Shown: positions 49,541-61,769 of the stretch, piece by piece
How the letters are laid out: the number at the start of each line of letters is the position of its first letter
How positions within the stretch are numbered: the stretch's first letter is position 1
NCBI RefSeq assembly: GCF_958298935.1
Contig: NC_084929.1
Span: 29,205,501 to 29,269,500 of the forward strand
Direction of reading: 5' to 3'
From: Phragmites australis
Taxonomy: Eukaryota; Streptophyta; Magnoliopsida; Poales; Poaceae
Length of the DNA stretch: 64,000 nt
Notes under the pieces: model-generated
Databases searched by the model: none
The model's input: the letters and a program-made list of their open reading frames with translations, nothing else
What the model was told of the DNA's origin: nothing
Made by a program: the position numbers and the translations under genes

Positions 49541-50069
49541 ATAGATCTTGGTCTACAGTCTTGTTAGCTGGGCATAGATGAACCAGATGGTGAACCCCAT
49601 TGTGATCCACAAGTTTCTTCAGTTGAGCGGCTGGAGAAACCATCTAACTTTATACTCAAAAGAGAATATCTTCTTATTCCATTCATGTCCCATTGGACTA
49701 TGGGTCTCAAGCCAGTCCATACCTAGAATCAGATCATAGCAACCTAGCGGTACAATGCGTTGATTAGTAGTGAAAGTGTGTCCTTACACCCACCAGTCAC
49801 AATTGGAGAATTGGTTACGGCATGTAAGTGTCCTACTATCAGCAACAGGAGGAATAATAGTTTTGTGCTTGTTGATTCGATCACTAGTGTTGGAGCTCAT
49901 GAAGGCGTTAGAGCTACGAGAATCCACCAAAATGAGTACCTCTTGATCACCAATGAGCTCCCAAAGTGAACCAAAATGAGTACCTTTTCCCCTAACTCTA
50001 GTGAGATGCCTTGGCGCCAACCACCTTCTACATCTCCGGTAGCTCCTGTTGTCAGATCCACAGCATTGC

Positions 50070-50209
50070 CCACTCCCTCGTTAACCCCTCTAACGAACGT
50101 TGCCTCCCACTGCCAACCTCGTCCAATTGATGATCGGCATCGCCCACTCCCTTGTTAACCCCTCTAACGAATGTTGCCTCCCACAACCAACCCCGTCCAA
50201 TTGATGATC
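50070..50209. repeat. Tandem duplication, 74-bp period
   Basis: CACTCCCTCGTTAACCCCTC at 50071 recurs at 50145 with one change, and both copies end CGTCCAATTGATGATC. Immediately after it, 50272-50325 holds four AACCCTA-type telomere-like motifs with spacers. Confidence 0.85.
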
Positions 50210-50749
50210 CCCCACCAATGCCAGTCTAGCCGAACTCCCCAAGCATCCCTCTAAACCCAGGAGATCAACATCCAAACCCTAGCCCCCTGCACCAACCCTA
50301 AACTTAACCCCAACCCTAAACCTTGTTGGAGAAGATGAGGAGCTCGCCAGATAAGAAGGCCACATGACTCTTCAAGCAAATCCGACGGTATGAAATTTGA
50401 TAGATTTTCACCCCATTTCTGTTAACAGATAAATATCATTTTTGATAATTCTATTGTTATTACTGCACATTTTGAAATTTGAGTTTCCCTCCTTGTCCTG
50501 CATCCTTAAGAAGCGAAAATAAACGTCGGGAGACTAAATACTCCTATTCCTAACTAGCTTTCCTCCATGTGCATCATGTCTACTATCTCCCGTCCCTGTT
50601 TCCTGTGTTGTCTTCCTTTTGACTATAGATCACAACAATATGAATGCTTCTCGTTTGTAAAGCAGAATGAGTTATCCATAAGAAGCGCATATTTTCAGAA
50701 ACTCATTTTCCTTTTCCAAGAAAAATCATCTGTAACACATGCACATTGC

Positions 50750-51190
50750 AATTAAAGGCGGGTATCAGCTTGGATGGCTTGTGGACATGGCGGATGCCAA
50801 TACCGCTGTAGAACAGACAGCAGGTTGCGCTTGTCAGAGCTGTAGCCCTTCCCGACGGCTATGTAGATCAGCTCCTCGATGTCCAAGCTCCCAAACAGCT
50901 TGTTACCAAGAACATTCTGGTCCTGCAGGTTAGAGATATATCTTCAAGTTTGCTAGCGAAACATCCAGCGCAGTAAATATTGTCACCTGCACTACCGTTA
51001 TTTGTTGCTTGCTGGTTTCCCAAGCCAACGTCAAACGACGCATGGCACACTACGTGGCAGACTTCAAACGGAGCAACAGCTCGCCATGGACAAGCAAGAG
51101 AGGATCCTCAACCTCAAAAGGCAGCTCACCATGGTCTATCAAACAGAAAAGGATCAAACAAAGGGGGAGAAAATCCAAGCCAGCACAGGT
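50750..51190. other. Unassigned exon-like segments
   Basis: On the - strand, after CTGCAG at 50922, the translation gives NVLGNKLFGSLDIEELIYIA followed by VGKGYSSDKRNLLSVLQRYW, which reads like a real exon. On the + strand, 51060-51190 gives a charged helix-like LQTEQQLAMDKQERILNLKR before a GTAATG donor-like site. Neither is recognised. They could be captured fragments like those farther left. Confidence 0.3.
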
Positions 51191-51330
51191 AATGCAATAT
51201 TAATATCTTCATTAAGGAAACAAAACTCTCGATAGTACCGTCAGCAAAAGATACAGCTCATAATGGACAACTCTCTTGTTCAATTATAGAGCCTTGACAG
51301 TCTACTCAATAGTTGCTTATCAAGAACAAT

Positions 51331-52655
<1,325 letters not shown>

Positions 52656-52778
52656 GATGGCGGAGGAAGGAGACGGCCGGCGAAGTGTCGGTGCGGTGTG
52701 GGAGACAAGATGAGAGGGCTTCGAGCTCGAGGACGGCGGCGGCGGCTGCGAGAGAAGTGGGATGGACGGTGAAGAATG

Positions 52779-52807
52779 TTTTATAGTAGGGTTCGTGTTT
52801 AGGGTTT
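52779..52807 (-). promoter_or_regulatory. RPS23: TATA box and telobox of RPS23
   Basis: On the - strand TATAAAA lies at 52785-52779, about 125 bp upstream of the ATG. Directly upstream is the telobox AAACCCTAA at 52807-52799, with a second ACCCTA at 52792-52787. Teloboxes are a known feature of plant translation-related gene promoters. Confidence 0.7.
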
Positions 52808-52829
52808 GTGCGGTCTGCCTCGTGATTCG

Positions 52830-54070
52830 TGTTGCGCGGTGAGTGGATGTAATCTCACGGTTGGCGTGCGAAAACGGTCCGTTTCTCTTTTTCTTTCCCT
52901 GACTGATGGGACCCTCTGTCAGGGGCGTTATTCTTTTTGCTTGATCACATATGCTTTTACGAAAACTTCTGATCGTAGTATAAAAGATGGAATTTTCATA
53001 GTGTTCATATTCGGATGAATAAAATAATAAGTGAAAAATATCCTACAGAAATGGGCTAAAGTTAAAAATGCGTGAAAAGTAGGGGTGAAAGTTTAGAAAC
53101 TTCTATCGAAAGTTACTAGATATAGGAGTATGTTTTGTCTCCGCAAAATTTCAACATCAAACTGAATCTCATTCATAAGATCTCGAAACTTTGCATGGCT
53201 ACAAAAAATCATATAATATGCCTCCATATACGCCTGTAACACTCATCTCCTGATACAAGCTCCAAAACTCCAGTCTCCAGTGATGACAAATTAAATACTA
53301 GTAAATAACAGGATTTGTGCAAAAGATGACGTTACATACACTGCTTTCTGTACGAGGAATGATGAAGACCTGTTGAAATTCAAGAAATACAAAACCGCAG
53401 GCAATGTGTTCAAGCCACAAAGAGATCAAGCTCAGCTCAACAAGGAAAACAGGACCCCAAATATGGGAGAAATCTCACTATGATAGAGACAAGTTTTACA
53501 AATGAATGCTTAGCTAGTGTGTACGTACTGAAGGCACCTGAAAATAATCCAAGAGAACTGAAGTTACTGATTCATGATTTCAATTGATATCACGAGGTGG
53601 CATTATAAACGTATGTACCAAATGGTGTTCTAGGAGAGAAAAGGCTCACAAGAGGGTACAGCAACAATACATAAGGCCACATGCATCTTTATTATTATGT
53701 TTTAGAACAAAAGAATCAAAAGCATTTGAAGTACTGTCCCGACTGATTGCTGAAGAATTAATTTACACAAACTTGCAGCCCATGGCCAACCAGTTCGGTG
53801 AACCATATAAATTATATCTCACCTTTATGAAATGTTCTGTTCCACATACAATGGAATGAATGGATGTATCATATCCAGGATAGGCACCATGTCATACTTT
53901 AAGTCTTCAACATTTATACAAATCCTAAACCTCACTGAAATGTCAGTGTACCGACAAAATTGACTTCTGATTAGAGAAGAAATCAAGCAGTCTGAACTCT
54001 GGAGCTATTATTTACAAAGTTTGTTACGGCATGGGATCACATTCTAGTGATGTCATTCGGAAATGCAATG
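52830..54070. other. Intergenic and 3' UTR of the apyrase gene
   Basis: From 52830 to about 53300 nothing is recognised. From about 53350 to 54070 the sequence is probably the 3' UTR of the apyrase gene on the - strand, possibly with a UTR intron. Short open frames here show no protein-like features. Confidence 0.4.
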
Positions 54071-56773
54071 CTACACCTTTGGAACATGAAGATCAGCTAA
54101 TGTCGAAATGAGATCTTCTCTTGATTGGGACCTCCGGCTTTGAAGTGTAGTCTGACCTCGGCTGGGGTTCCTAACTCCACTAGAAAACTGCATCTGGCCT
54201 AAGCTCCCAACAGAATAGCTATGATAGACACCCAAGGATTGCCTGGAAGACTCCATAAGGTGAACACTGCTGCCTCCTAATCCATGGCTAATACTGAACG
54301 GATGAGCATCTGAACCAGCAACAGTAGGGCTCAGCGGTGTCTTTGTTCTTGCGTCGCCTGTTAAATGTAAGGAAAAATTTAGCAAATCCAAAAGTTTAAT
54401 CATGTAAGCTAAGCTACAGTTAAGAAGTGTGACATTCAAACAAGTTACAAACAAAATTTGCACGACAGCTTGAATTTAGGTAATGAAAGAAATATATGCC
54501 AATTCTGCAGCATCATTTTATAGAATGGTATTACAAGATTATGGTGATATTATAGATAGATTTGAGGTAACATTACAAAAGTTCTGTCCAAAATGGCATA
54601 TTTATAACATGTGAATTAAAGTGAAAACACGAAAGATCCTATGTCTAGCAAGTTGGATCACGCAGGAGTTCTATGTAATGCTACTTCTTAGAAGTTTAAC
54701 ATATTTGAATAATTAAAACTAAAAAGATGGCAACACCTGATTTCACTTTCTAATAAAGCAGGGTAAGAGCCCTTTGTCTTAAGAAAAATAAATGGTATAC
54801 AGCAGCCAACAGAAAATGCCACGATAAAACAGTTCAAATAATGTACTCCTTATAAGCTAGGCAGTTAGGCTACCTCTTTACAGAAGGGGGGAAACCATGT
54901 TGGAAGGTACATAAAAGAAAAAAGAAAAAGAACTTGCATATATACCTGAATTAATGGTACTCCATAAATGAAATCTGAAAGGAGATCCCATACCAAGCAC
55001 AAAACTACCTCCGGTGTTCTGCCTAAAAAGAGGCAGATAAGAACCGCGGAATGATCTTGGGATTGAATTGCTGACGCATAATATGGCACACACAACCAAC
55101 ACAATTGAAATCAGAAACAATACGATAAGAATATTTGGGTTTATCTCCCTTTGCAGTATTCGGTATCCTTGAATATCGATTCGTGTAGACAACACCTGGC
55201 CAGCCTCCAACAAAGCAACCCCAAGAGTCCAAGTAATACTACCAGAGCCAATTATCACCTGGTTATCTTTAATTTGCAATCCCTCTCTCAGAAGTGATGC
55301 AATATAAGGAGCCCTGAAGCAATACTGCTCTATAAAAGGCTGTGGAGGAACACTACTCTTTGCAACTTTCCATGTTTTTTCACAAAATTCCTGACCTCTT
55401 TTTAGAACATCAACGAGAGTGGCATCAGCAGTCAAATTGAAAAATTTAAAAACCACAAAGAAGCCAGACATAGCATAAAATTGCCCATGTGGTCGGGGAA
55501 AATTAGAAGCAAGAGCACAAGGATGAAGGTTACAATCAAGTCCAGCACGTGCACTGGACCACTCTGAAAGATTAACTGCTACTTCCGCGAGAGCACTACA
55601 TTCATTCCACTGAGGTTCCCCAACCAATTCAACAGCTATTCCCTGCTTCTCTTTGCCAGCTATCTTCTCTCCAACACTGGGACTTCCATCTTGTTTTAGT
55701 GGGTGGCAGTAAGAACAAACATAATCTTCTTTGTATCCAGTTTGTAGACAAGGATGTTTAACCTGAACTTTACCATTACTAGCTCCTCCCAATCTCTTCA
55801 CTAGATGTGCTACGGATTTGTCAAATGCATCATTTAATCCATAACCGGTAAGAGAATAAGCACTAAGTTGATGATTGACAGAACCAATCCTCAGACTAAT
55901 GCTTGTCTCATCCTGCACCGATTTATCAGTCTCAAATGTCACCTGTAATGATGATCCACCTAAATCAAGTGAACCATATGTCATTTTAGATGATGAGGTG
56001 TCAAGCATGTTCATGTGGTGGTTAAGAGCTATCCATCCATAATAAGCTTCTTCCATGCCACTGATGATCTTAACTCTGTCTCTACTGCACAAAAATGACG
56101 AATTCTCCAGAACATCCCAGGCCTTATCCAGGAGCCACTCTGAGTCTGCATTAGGTAGCTTGCGGACACCAGCTGTAGCATATAGAAAAACTGGAGTGTG
56201 TTTGTGTGCACGTCTCGGGATCTGCCTCTCAGCCATTTGAAGGAGGGGTTCTATTGCCTTCTTTAATCCAGATTCATTGTGAACAAGTTTGCTCAATCCA
56301 GGTTCAGTCTCCATTCGCTGATATGCTCGCCCAGTTAATTTACCAGACTTTTTCTTAGGAGCAGTCCCTAAAGGTTTCAAAACAATAGGAAATGTGTTTG
56401 CGTCATTATGATTAATGTGCCATTCATAGACATAAACTCTTGTGCCGGTGCTACCACAATCAAGAATCACATAGTATTCAGAGCTTCCCTCTGAGAGGAA
56501 TACATGGAAATATCTCCAAGAAGCATATGCAAAGAACACCAGTAGGATTAGCACAATAGCGCTACCAGCTGCTTTCATGCATTTCTTTCGATATGTCGGT
56601 GATGATGGGGGTGTTCTCTCTTTTGAAAAGCTTGGTAAAGCACCATCTCTTTGAAGCGTGCGGACAAGTTTTGCACGTTCAGTGTTCAAATCACTGCCAA
56701 TGCTAGAACCCCTTTCTAAAGCATCAATTCTAGTGAAGGTCGGCAGATCTTGGAGAGAAGATGAAAGACGCAT
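54071..56773 (-). CDS. Membrane apyrase, GDA1/CD39 family (APY7-like)
   Basis: Predicted to hydrolyse nucleoside tri- and diphosphates in the Golgi/ER lumen or outside the cell. Exons 56773-54946 and 54357-54071 join in frame (TCA G|GC) to 704 residues. The apyrase conserved regions are all visible: VILDCGSTGTRVYVYEW (ACR1, about residue 103), VFLYATAGVRKLP (ACR2), GMEEAYYGWIALN (ACR3), YGSLDLGGSSLQVTF (ACR4) and VIIGSGSITWTLG (ACR5). A membrane segment lies near residues 71-88 (SAIVLILLVFFAYASW) and a second near 553-573 (ILIVLFLISIVLVVCAILCV), the double-anchored form. The Ser/Arg-rich tail follows in exon 2 and ends DLHVPKV. The first ATG of the frame is at 56773 (MRLSSSLQDLPTF); the GTG nine bases earlier is not a start. 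Length and architecture fit the plant APY7 group. Confidence 0.93.
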
Positions 56774-57578
56774 AGCTGCCACTTTTGTAGTCGTGACAGC
56801 AATTATTACAAAATCTCACCGACCAGGGGCAAGAATCTGAGCGAATCTCGGCAAACCGAAGTCATAAGTAGATAGGATAATTAGCCGCAGTGTAGATAAG
56901 ACAACAGTGCCTTTGCACAGTTACTGCCTGTAGTAAATTTTCAAAATTAGCACATATACTAACATTCAAACATCAAGTAAACAAAACTAAAATTTGGAAC
57001 GCGCTGCCATGCTGGACATCTAGGAAACGTTCTCCTTACCATAACAGTACAAAATTAGGTTTCCAGTCTCAGCTAACAATACTATACCCTAAAAATTGAA
57101 GATATCCTTATTATAAACCTTGGAGCAACATCACTAGTTCACAACTGAGAAAAATGGTGCCACCAATCCATGAACAACACTGATGTCTCCTATACAACTA
57201 TCATGATATACAGGGATCCCTAAATCTTAATCCTAGTTTTTCATCCCCACCACGAAACCACCATTCGCAGGCAGCATCCAACCCACACTACACCAAATCA
57301 CAACCCAAGAACTCGCACGCAGCTTTTGGCTACATCTCACCCGCCCATACAGACCACCCCACGATCCCAGCGACGCCCCAAAGCCGTCACCTTTCCATCG
57401 ATTCCAGCACCCGGATCAAACCACCGATCCCAACCACTGATCCCAAGCGAACCACAACTACCCCCAGAAGTAAGATCTATCCGCACGCCCCAACCCGGGA
57501 TCTTAAAAAGCATCAACCCGCGACCGGATCGGATCTGAAGAGGTCCCAAGTGATCCAGAGACAAATTTCGAGACTCAC

Positions 57579-57850
57579 CGGTTGCGGCAGCCAGCCGCGA
57601 TCGCCCCCGGCGACGGAGGGGGCGGCGGCGGTCAGGCAAGCGGAGGCAGCGGGTAGGTGGAGAGGTGGACGAGCCGGCAGGCGGCGATGAGGTGGGCGGC
57701 GGCGGTGAGGTGGAGGCGACGCAAAGGCAAGGTGGGGGCGGAGGGGGAGTGCCTGCGCAACGACGCTGCGTCGGAAGTGCGTTGTCGTAGCAGCACACGG
57801 ACGGGACGGCGCAGCCGCTCCTGCCGAGCCGGGGCTTCCGGTAGCGGAAA
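57579..57850 (-). promoter_or_regulatory. Probable 5' UTR exon and promoter-proximal region of the apyrase gene
   Basis: On the - strand a strong donor (CCG|GTGAGT) lies at 57578-57573, and a plausible acceptor lies close to the ATG near 56787. This implies a non-coding first exon upstream of 57579 and a 5' UTR intron of about 0.8 kb. The region is GC-rich with simple GCC repeats, while the flanks are AT-rich. The transcription start cannot be read from the sequence. Confidence 0.45.
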
Positions 57851-57927
57851 ATAATGCTACAAGATCAATGTTATGTATTTACGTCAATATCTAATTAATA
57901 ACGTGATATATGATAAAAATTATTATA

Positions 57928-58135
57928 AAATTTATAATATAACTAAAAAAATAAATAATAAATAAAGAAAATACATGATATATGAAAATAAAGAAAATAC
58001 ATGATACATGATGTATATGAAAATTTATAATATAACTAAAGAAAATAAAGAAAATACATGATACATGATGTATATGAAAATTTATAATATAACTAAAGAA
58101 AATAAAGAAAATACATGATATGTGATATATGAAAA
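57928..58135. repeat. AT-rich tandem repeat, 57-bp unit
   Basis: The unit AAATTTATAATATAACTAAA plus GAAAATAAAGAAAATACATG and more occurs at about 57928 (diverged), 58021 and 58078. Confidence 0.8.
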
Positions 58136-58145
58136 AATAATGTTA

Positions 58146-61100
58146 CTATAAATTAAATTCAGATCTCAAATACATGAGACCAAATAGTAATATTATTTTT
58201 TGAGGGCACTGTAGCAACGACCCACACGAACTCAACGCCTTTTGAAAGGCCGAATGATCTAGACATAACTCATTACTGTACGGGCCATATAGGTGTCTAT
58301 AACTTTGGCCCATTGGTTCAATGTTACAAGTGATCGGCAGCATGCCACAGCGATACTTCGAAATTCTTTCAAGAGTAATGGGAAAAAAATTGAAATTCTT
58401 TAAAGAGTAGCATGGTCGTGGACCTTGTGGATTTGATGGGGGACAAGGTTGTGTTTCCATTGCTCACATTATTGTGGAATTGTATATGCTTTACTGCAGC
58501 TATTAACTTCTGAATCTCTTGGTTGTGTAGATCCGATTGCAAAACATTTGGTGCGCAAGTTCAAGGTTAGCAGTGTCTGAGCTTTCATAAGTGCAAGTTC
58601 CGACATGAGCTGAACGACGTGGGGGGAAGGACGTTTGAGGATGACATTTACAGCCAAGCGTGAGCTTTCTTGCTTTTGTTTATCATCACTAGTTAAATAT
58701 TCATGCGTTGTAATAGGATCATAAATTTTTACAAGAAATAGTTATTCAGCAGTATTGCTATTGTGGCATGCCGTCACCATCGAGCTGTCTAGTAGCTCAT
58801 CTTGTATGACAGTTGCGCTCATCTTGTATGACAGTTGCGACACTGGCCAACCACGCTAGGCATGTCCAAGTCTAGAAGCTAATTCACAAGGATGTTGGAT
58901 GTGTTCTCCATGAGTCATGTGATAAGACGATGAAATTCCAATTGAGAAGGCATGTTTAGTCTATGAAAATAATTTCGCATTCATACTCCTAATAACACCA
59001 GACATGGCACTGGCTTAATAGGCAATGCTACCCAAATGGAGCGAGTTTAGTTTTGAAACCTAATTATAAGAGCTCGAACAAATGACAATCTCAAACACAA
59101 CTTCGCATGGATACACACGACACTGATCTGCGCCTAAACATCTGAGATAACTTAGTAAAAGAATAAGTATGGTTCTAGATAGAAACTTCAACTCTTAGAA
59201 ACATGACAGATGAAAAAAAGCAAAGAATGTATTAACCTTATATTGACTTATGGCATGACATGGTGCAATTTTCTTTTTCTTTCAGTCATTACGCATTTTT
59301 GTGATGTACTTGTCCCTATCAACCTCCGACTTCACCAATAAATTCCACAAATTAGTACATTTGAGTAGTCTAGTAAGCAAATATTTAGCCAAATAAATGA
59401 ACTTACAAGCTGCAATTCATGGCACAAACTACCTAAATTATCTCTAAACCAATATTTAACATCAAAAGTAATTTTAGCTTTAAACTATGCAGATGTTCGA
59501 TAAAATAAAAGTCGTTTATAGATGATGATAGCTACCAGGTAAGTTGGACTACATGAAGGCATCAAGTCTAAGGCTTTAATTTTCTCCTCTCCTCTAACAC
59601 ATCGCTGCAAAGGTTTCTGTTGGTTTATCCAAGATCAGTGAAGTAGATAGAGCCACAATGAGTAACATGTAAAAAGCACAGATGATGAAAGTGTTCCATA
59701 GAGGTTAATGGAGTCAAATTGAATAGCATTACAGATTTTGTTCAATAAATCAATTGTCATAACTCTGAATGATTACATGTTGTCCATTTACCCAACACGA
59801 TATAGTAGAATTCTCCGAATCTCGTTCTTTTACTACAAAACGCAATGTGTCCTCTACAGTGTCACCGGTGCAATTAATTGCACCTTAGGAGGTTTCAAGA
59901 AGATTCTTGCAAAGCTGCATAAGTTTCAGGTCATCCATGTTCTAGCAAACTCACAAGTTTGACACCAATCCTGAAAAAGAAAGACAAATACCAAAAGAAA
60001 ACTTGGAACAAGCAATGACCATATCTGCTCAGGACCTCTCTTTAGCTGGACAAAGTACGAGCCTGCACAAATAAAAATAGTAACTATTATTAGATGTGCA
60101 ACTTCATATTAGAAAAAAGCAAAGTATAATTAGTTGTCAACAATTGACAAATATGCAACCAATACCTCACCTATGTCGTAAGAACATCTCTATAGACGTT
60201 TCTCGTGTATACACGAATGTTGCACTATGTAGTATGAAGAACAATCTATCTGCAACAATTTTAGAGTACAACTCATTGTGAAAATGCTATTTTTATAAGT
60301 TACATGTTACATGGCAACATTAGTAATTTGTGACTCAAATGTTGACATTGATTTAACTTAGTTAATCCACTCATAGTTAGACCCTGGATGAATAGGAAAT
60401 TTTAGAAGGGAAAGTGATTTACTAATTAGCACACTTGATCATTAGGATAAGCTATGCCCTTGTATAATATTGGTTAAACATTCAACACTGAAAATGAGTT
60501 TGTGCAAAAATTATTGGAAATCCATACAGTTCCAACGTCCAAGATATATCAAGGAGGTCTACACAACATGATAATCAAATGACTAATATATAGGAAAATA
60601 CATGTTTCCAAACTTAAGGACATGAAGTTTTGTTTTTAACTGTTGATATTTCTGTTGAGTTAATAGGAAATATGATTCAGGGCTCGAAAACATGCAGGTG
60701 GAGTAATAAAGGGGTAAAGGTGGCAAATTGGGTGCAATACATCCCAAACGACATTTTTTTAATGGTCATTTGCCAGTCTCATAGCTAGAACATCATTTAT
60801 AAATGATTTGGAGAGAGTATAGCACATGATTGTACAAGGTACCTGGTATAGAGCAATTTGGAAATCGAAGTCAAGTCCATGATGTTGTCTCAGCAAGTAA
60901 GCACTCTAGATGGTGGTGTGAAGTCACCTGCATCAGATTCAATTTTCAATAAAACTTTAGACAATTGTTCCTGATCTTATATTGAAACTTAAATCATAGT
61001 CAAAATAGATATATAAGCAAATATAAACTATAGACCTCATTTGTATCTTTAAACATGGACTGCATGGAACTTCAAAAACTATACATGTAGTGTAAACACG

Positions 61101-61380
61101 TGGTTTCATCTTTTATCTTTCAAAACAAGGAAGATGGCATTTTTACATTTTTATTGGTAATATTCTAAGATGGAATTAGATATCTAGTCATTGTAACTAT
61201 TAATGGAGTAGGAGGATCTGTTTCCTGAGCACTGGTCATGATGTTTTCTTGCTGGTGGTACATATCATTTCTGCATAATCAATTAATACTTTCACTAGGA
61301 TTCATATTTTCCTTGTTGCGTGTTTTAGAATGCTCTAAAAGTGTTGAGTTTGTCGAAGAGGAGTGCACAACATCATTGGA
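58146..61380. other. AT-rich region without a defended gene
   Basis: A possible exon on the + strand at about 58500-58565 (LLTSESLGCVDPIAKHLVRK), preceded by TTTACTGCAG and followed by GTTAGC, and a second segment near 58600-58660 (RHELNDVGGRTFEDDIYSQ), look protein-like. I recognise no family, and no longer model can be built. The remainder to 61380 shows nothing. Confidence 0.3.
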
Positions 61381-61385
61381 GCATG

Positions 61386-61769
61386 CTACAGATATGATTT
61401 GAAGCACTGAATTATACCGGTAAAGATTATGCTTGCATGTAATAAGGTGATTTGTGTGGATGTGATACCTTTTTCAGATGTGGTGTATTCAAGGAGTGCG
61501 GGCTGCCCTAGTCCCATTTGACCATTATGAAAAGTATCTGATTGATGTTGTTTAGGATTTATAAGGGCCGGCGTAGCTTTCTTTTGCTGACGGGTTTCAC
61601 GATGCTTTTTTAGTATTTCGTTTTTCTGGTACGCATACCGTTCCCTATCCCTTTGCCTCTTACGTTCTCTAGTATCTGCGAGTGGTGGTTGTGCCCTGGA
61701 TGTCATGGATTCACCAACATTGCTCATGTTGACGCCGTCTATAAAATAACATGTGCCATGGAGTATCAA
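61386..61769 (-). CDS. Basic, RERYAY-containing ORF, possibly transposon derived
   Basis: 127 codons. The central part (ADTRERKRQRDRERYAYQKN) is very basic and followed by EILKKHRETRQQKK. Similar Arg/Lys-rich RERYAxx stretches occur in the N-terminal regions of plant Helitron and related transposon proteins, but I cannot confirm this. No helicase, Rep or transposase motif is present nearby. Confidence 0.3.
   Translation of the reverse strand: MILHGTCYFIDGVNMSNVGESMTSRAQPPLADTRERKRQRDRERYAYQKNEILKKHRETRQQKKATPALINPKQHQSDTFHNGQMGLGQPALLEYTTSEKGITSTQITLLHASIIFTGIIQCFKSYL

Larger units (their letters stand above)
46600..50020 (-). mobile_element. Decayed Ty3/gypsy element with nested insertions
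   Basis: On the - strand: protease remnant (LILVDSRSSNAFMSSN, about 49930), pre-RT with KIEEQVAKMLRSGLIRPNVS (49080), reverse transcriptase pieces (48980-48640), RDFGLISKPLSDLLRK (about 48410) and then FVWTPLHDIAFQELKYKLTH (about 47240) with KHIVVEIDASDKGIGAVL. LTR-like sequence with TTATATATAGGG lies near 46940. Two things interrupt it: a 1.1-kb insertion at 47263-48367 and an L1 3' end at 49200-49540. No complete LTR pair was found. Confidence 0.72.

Noticed and set aside
54865..55232. Two short frames opposite or offset to the apyrase exon
   Set aside because: Shadows of the apyrase coding frame; no independent support.
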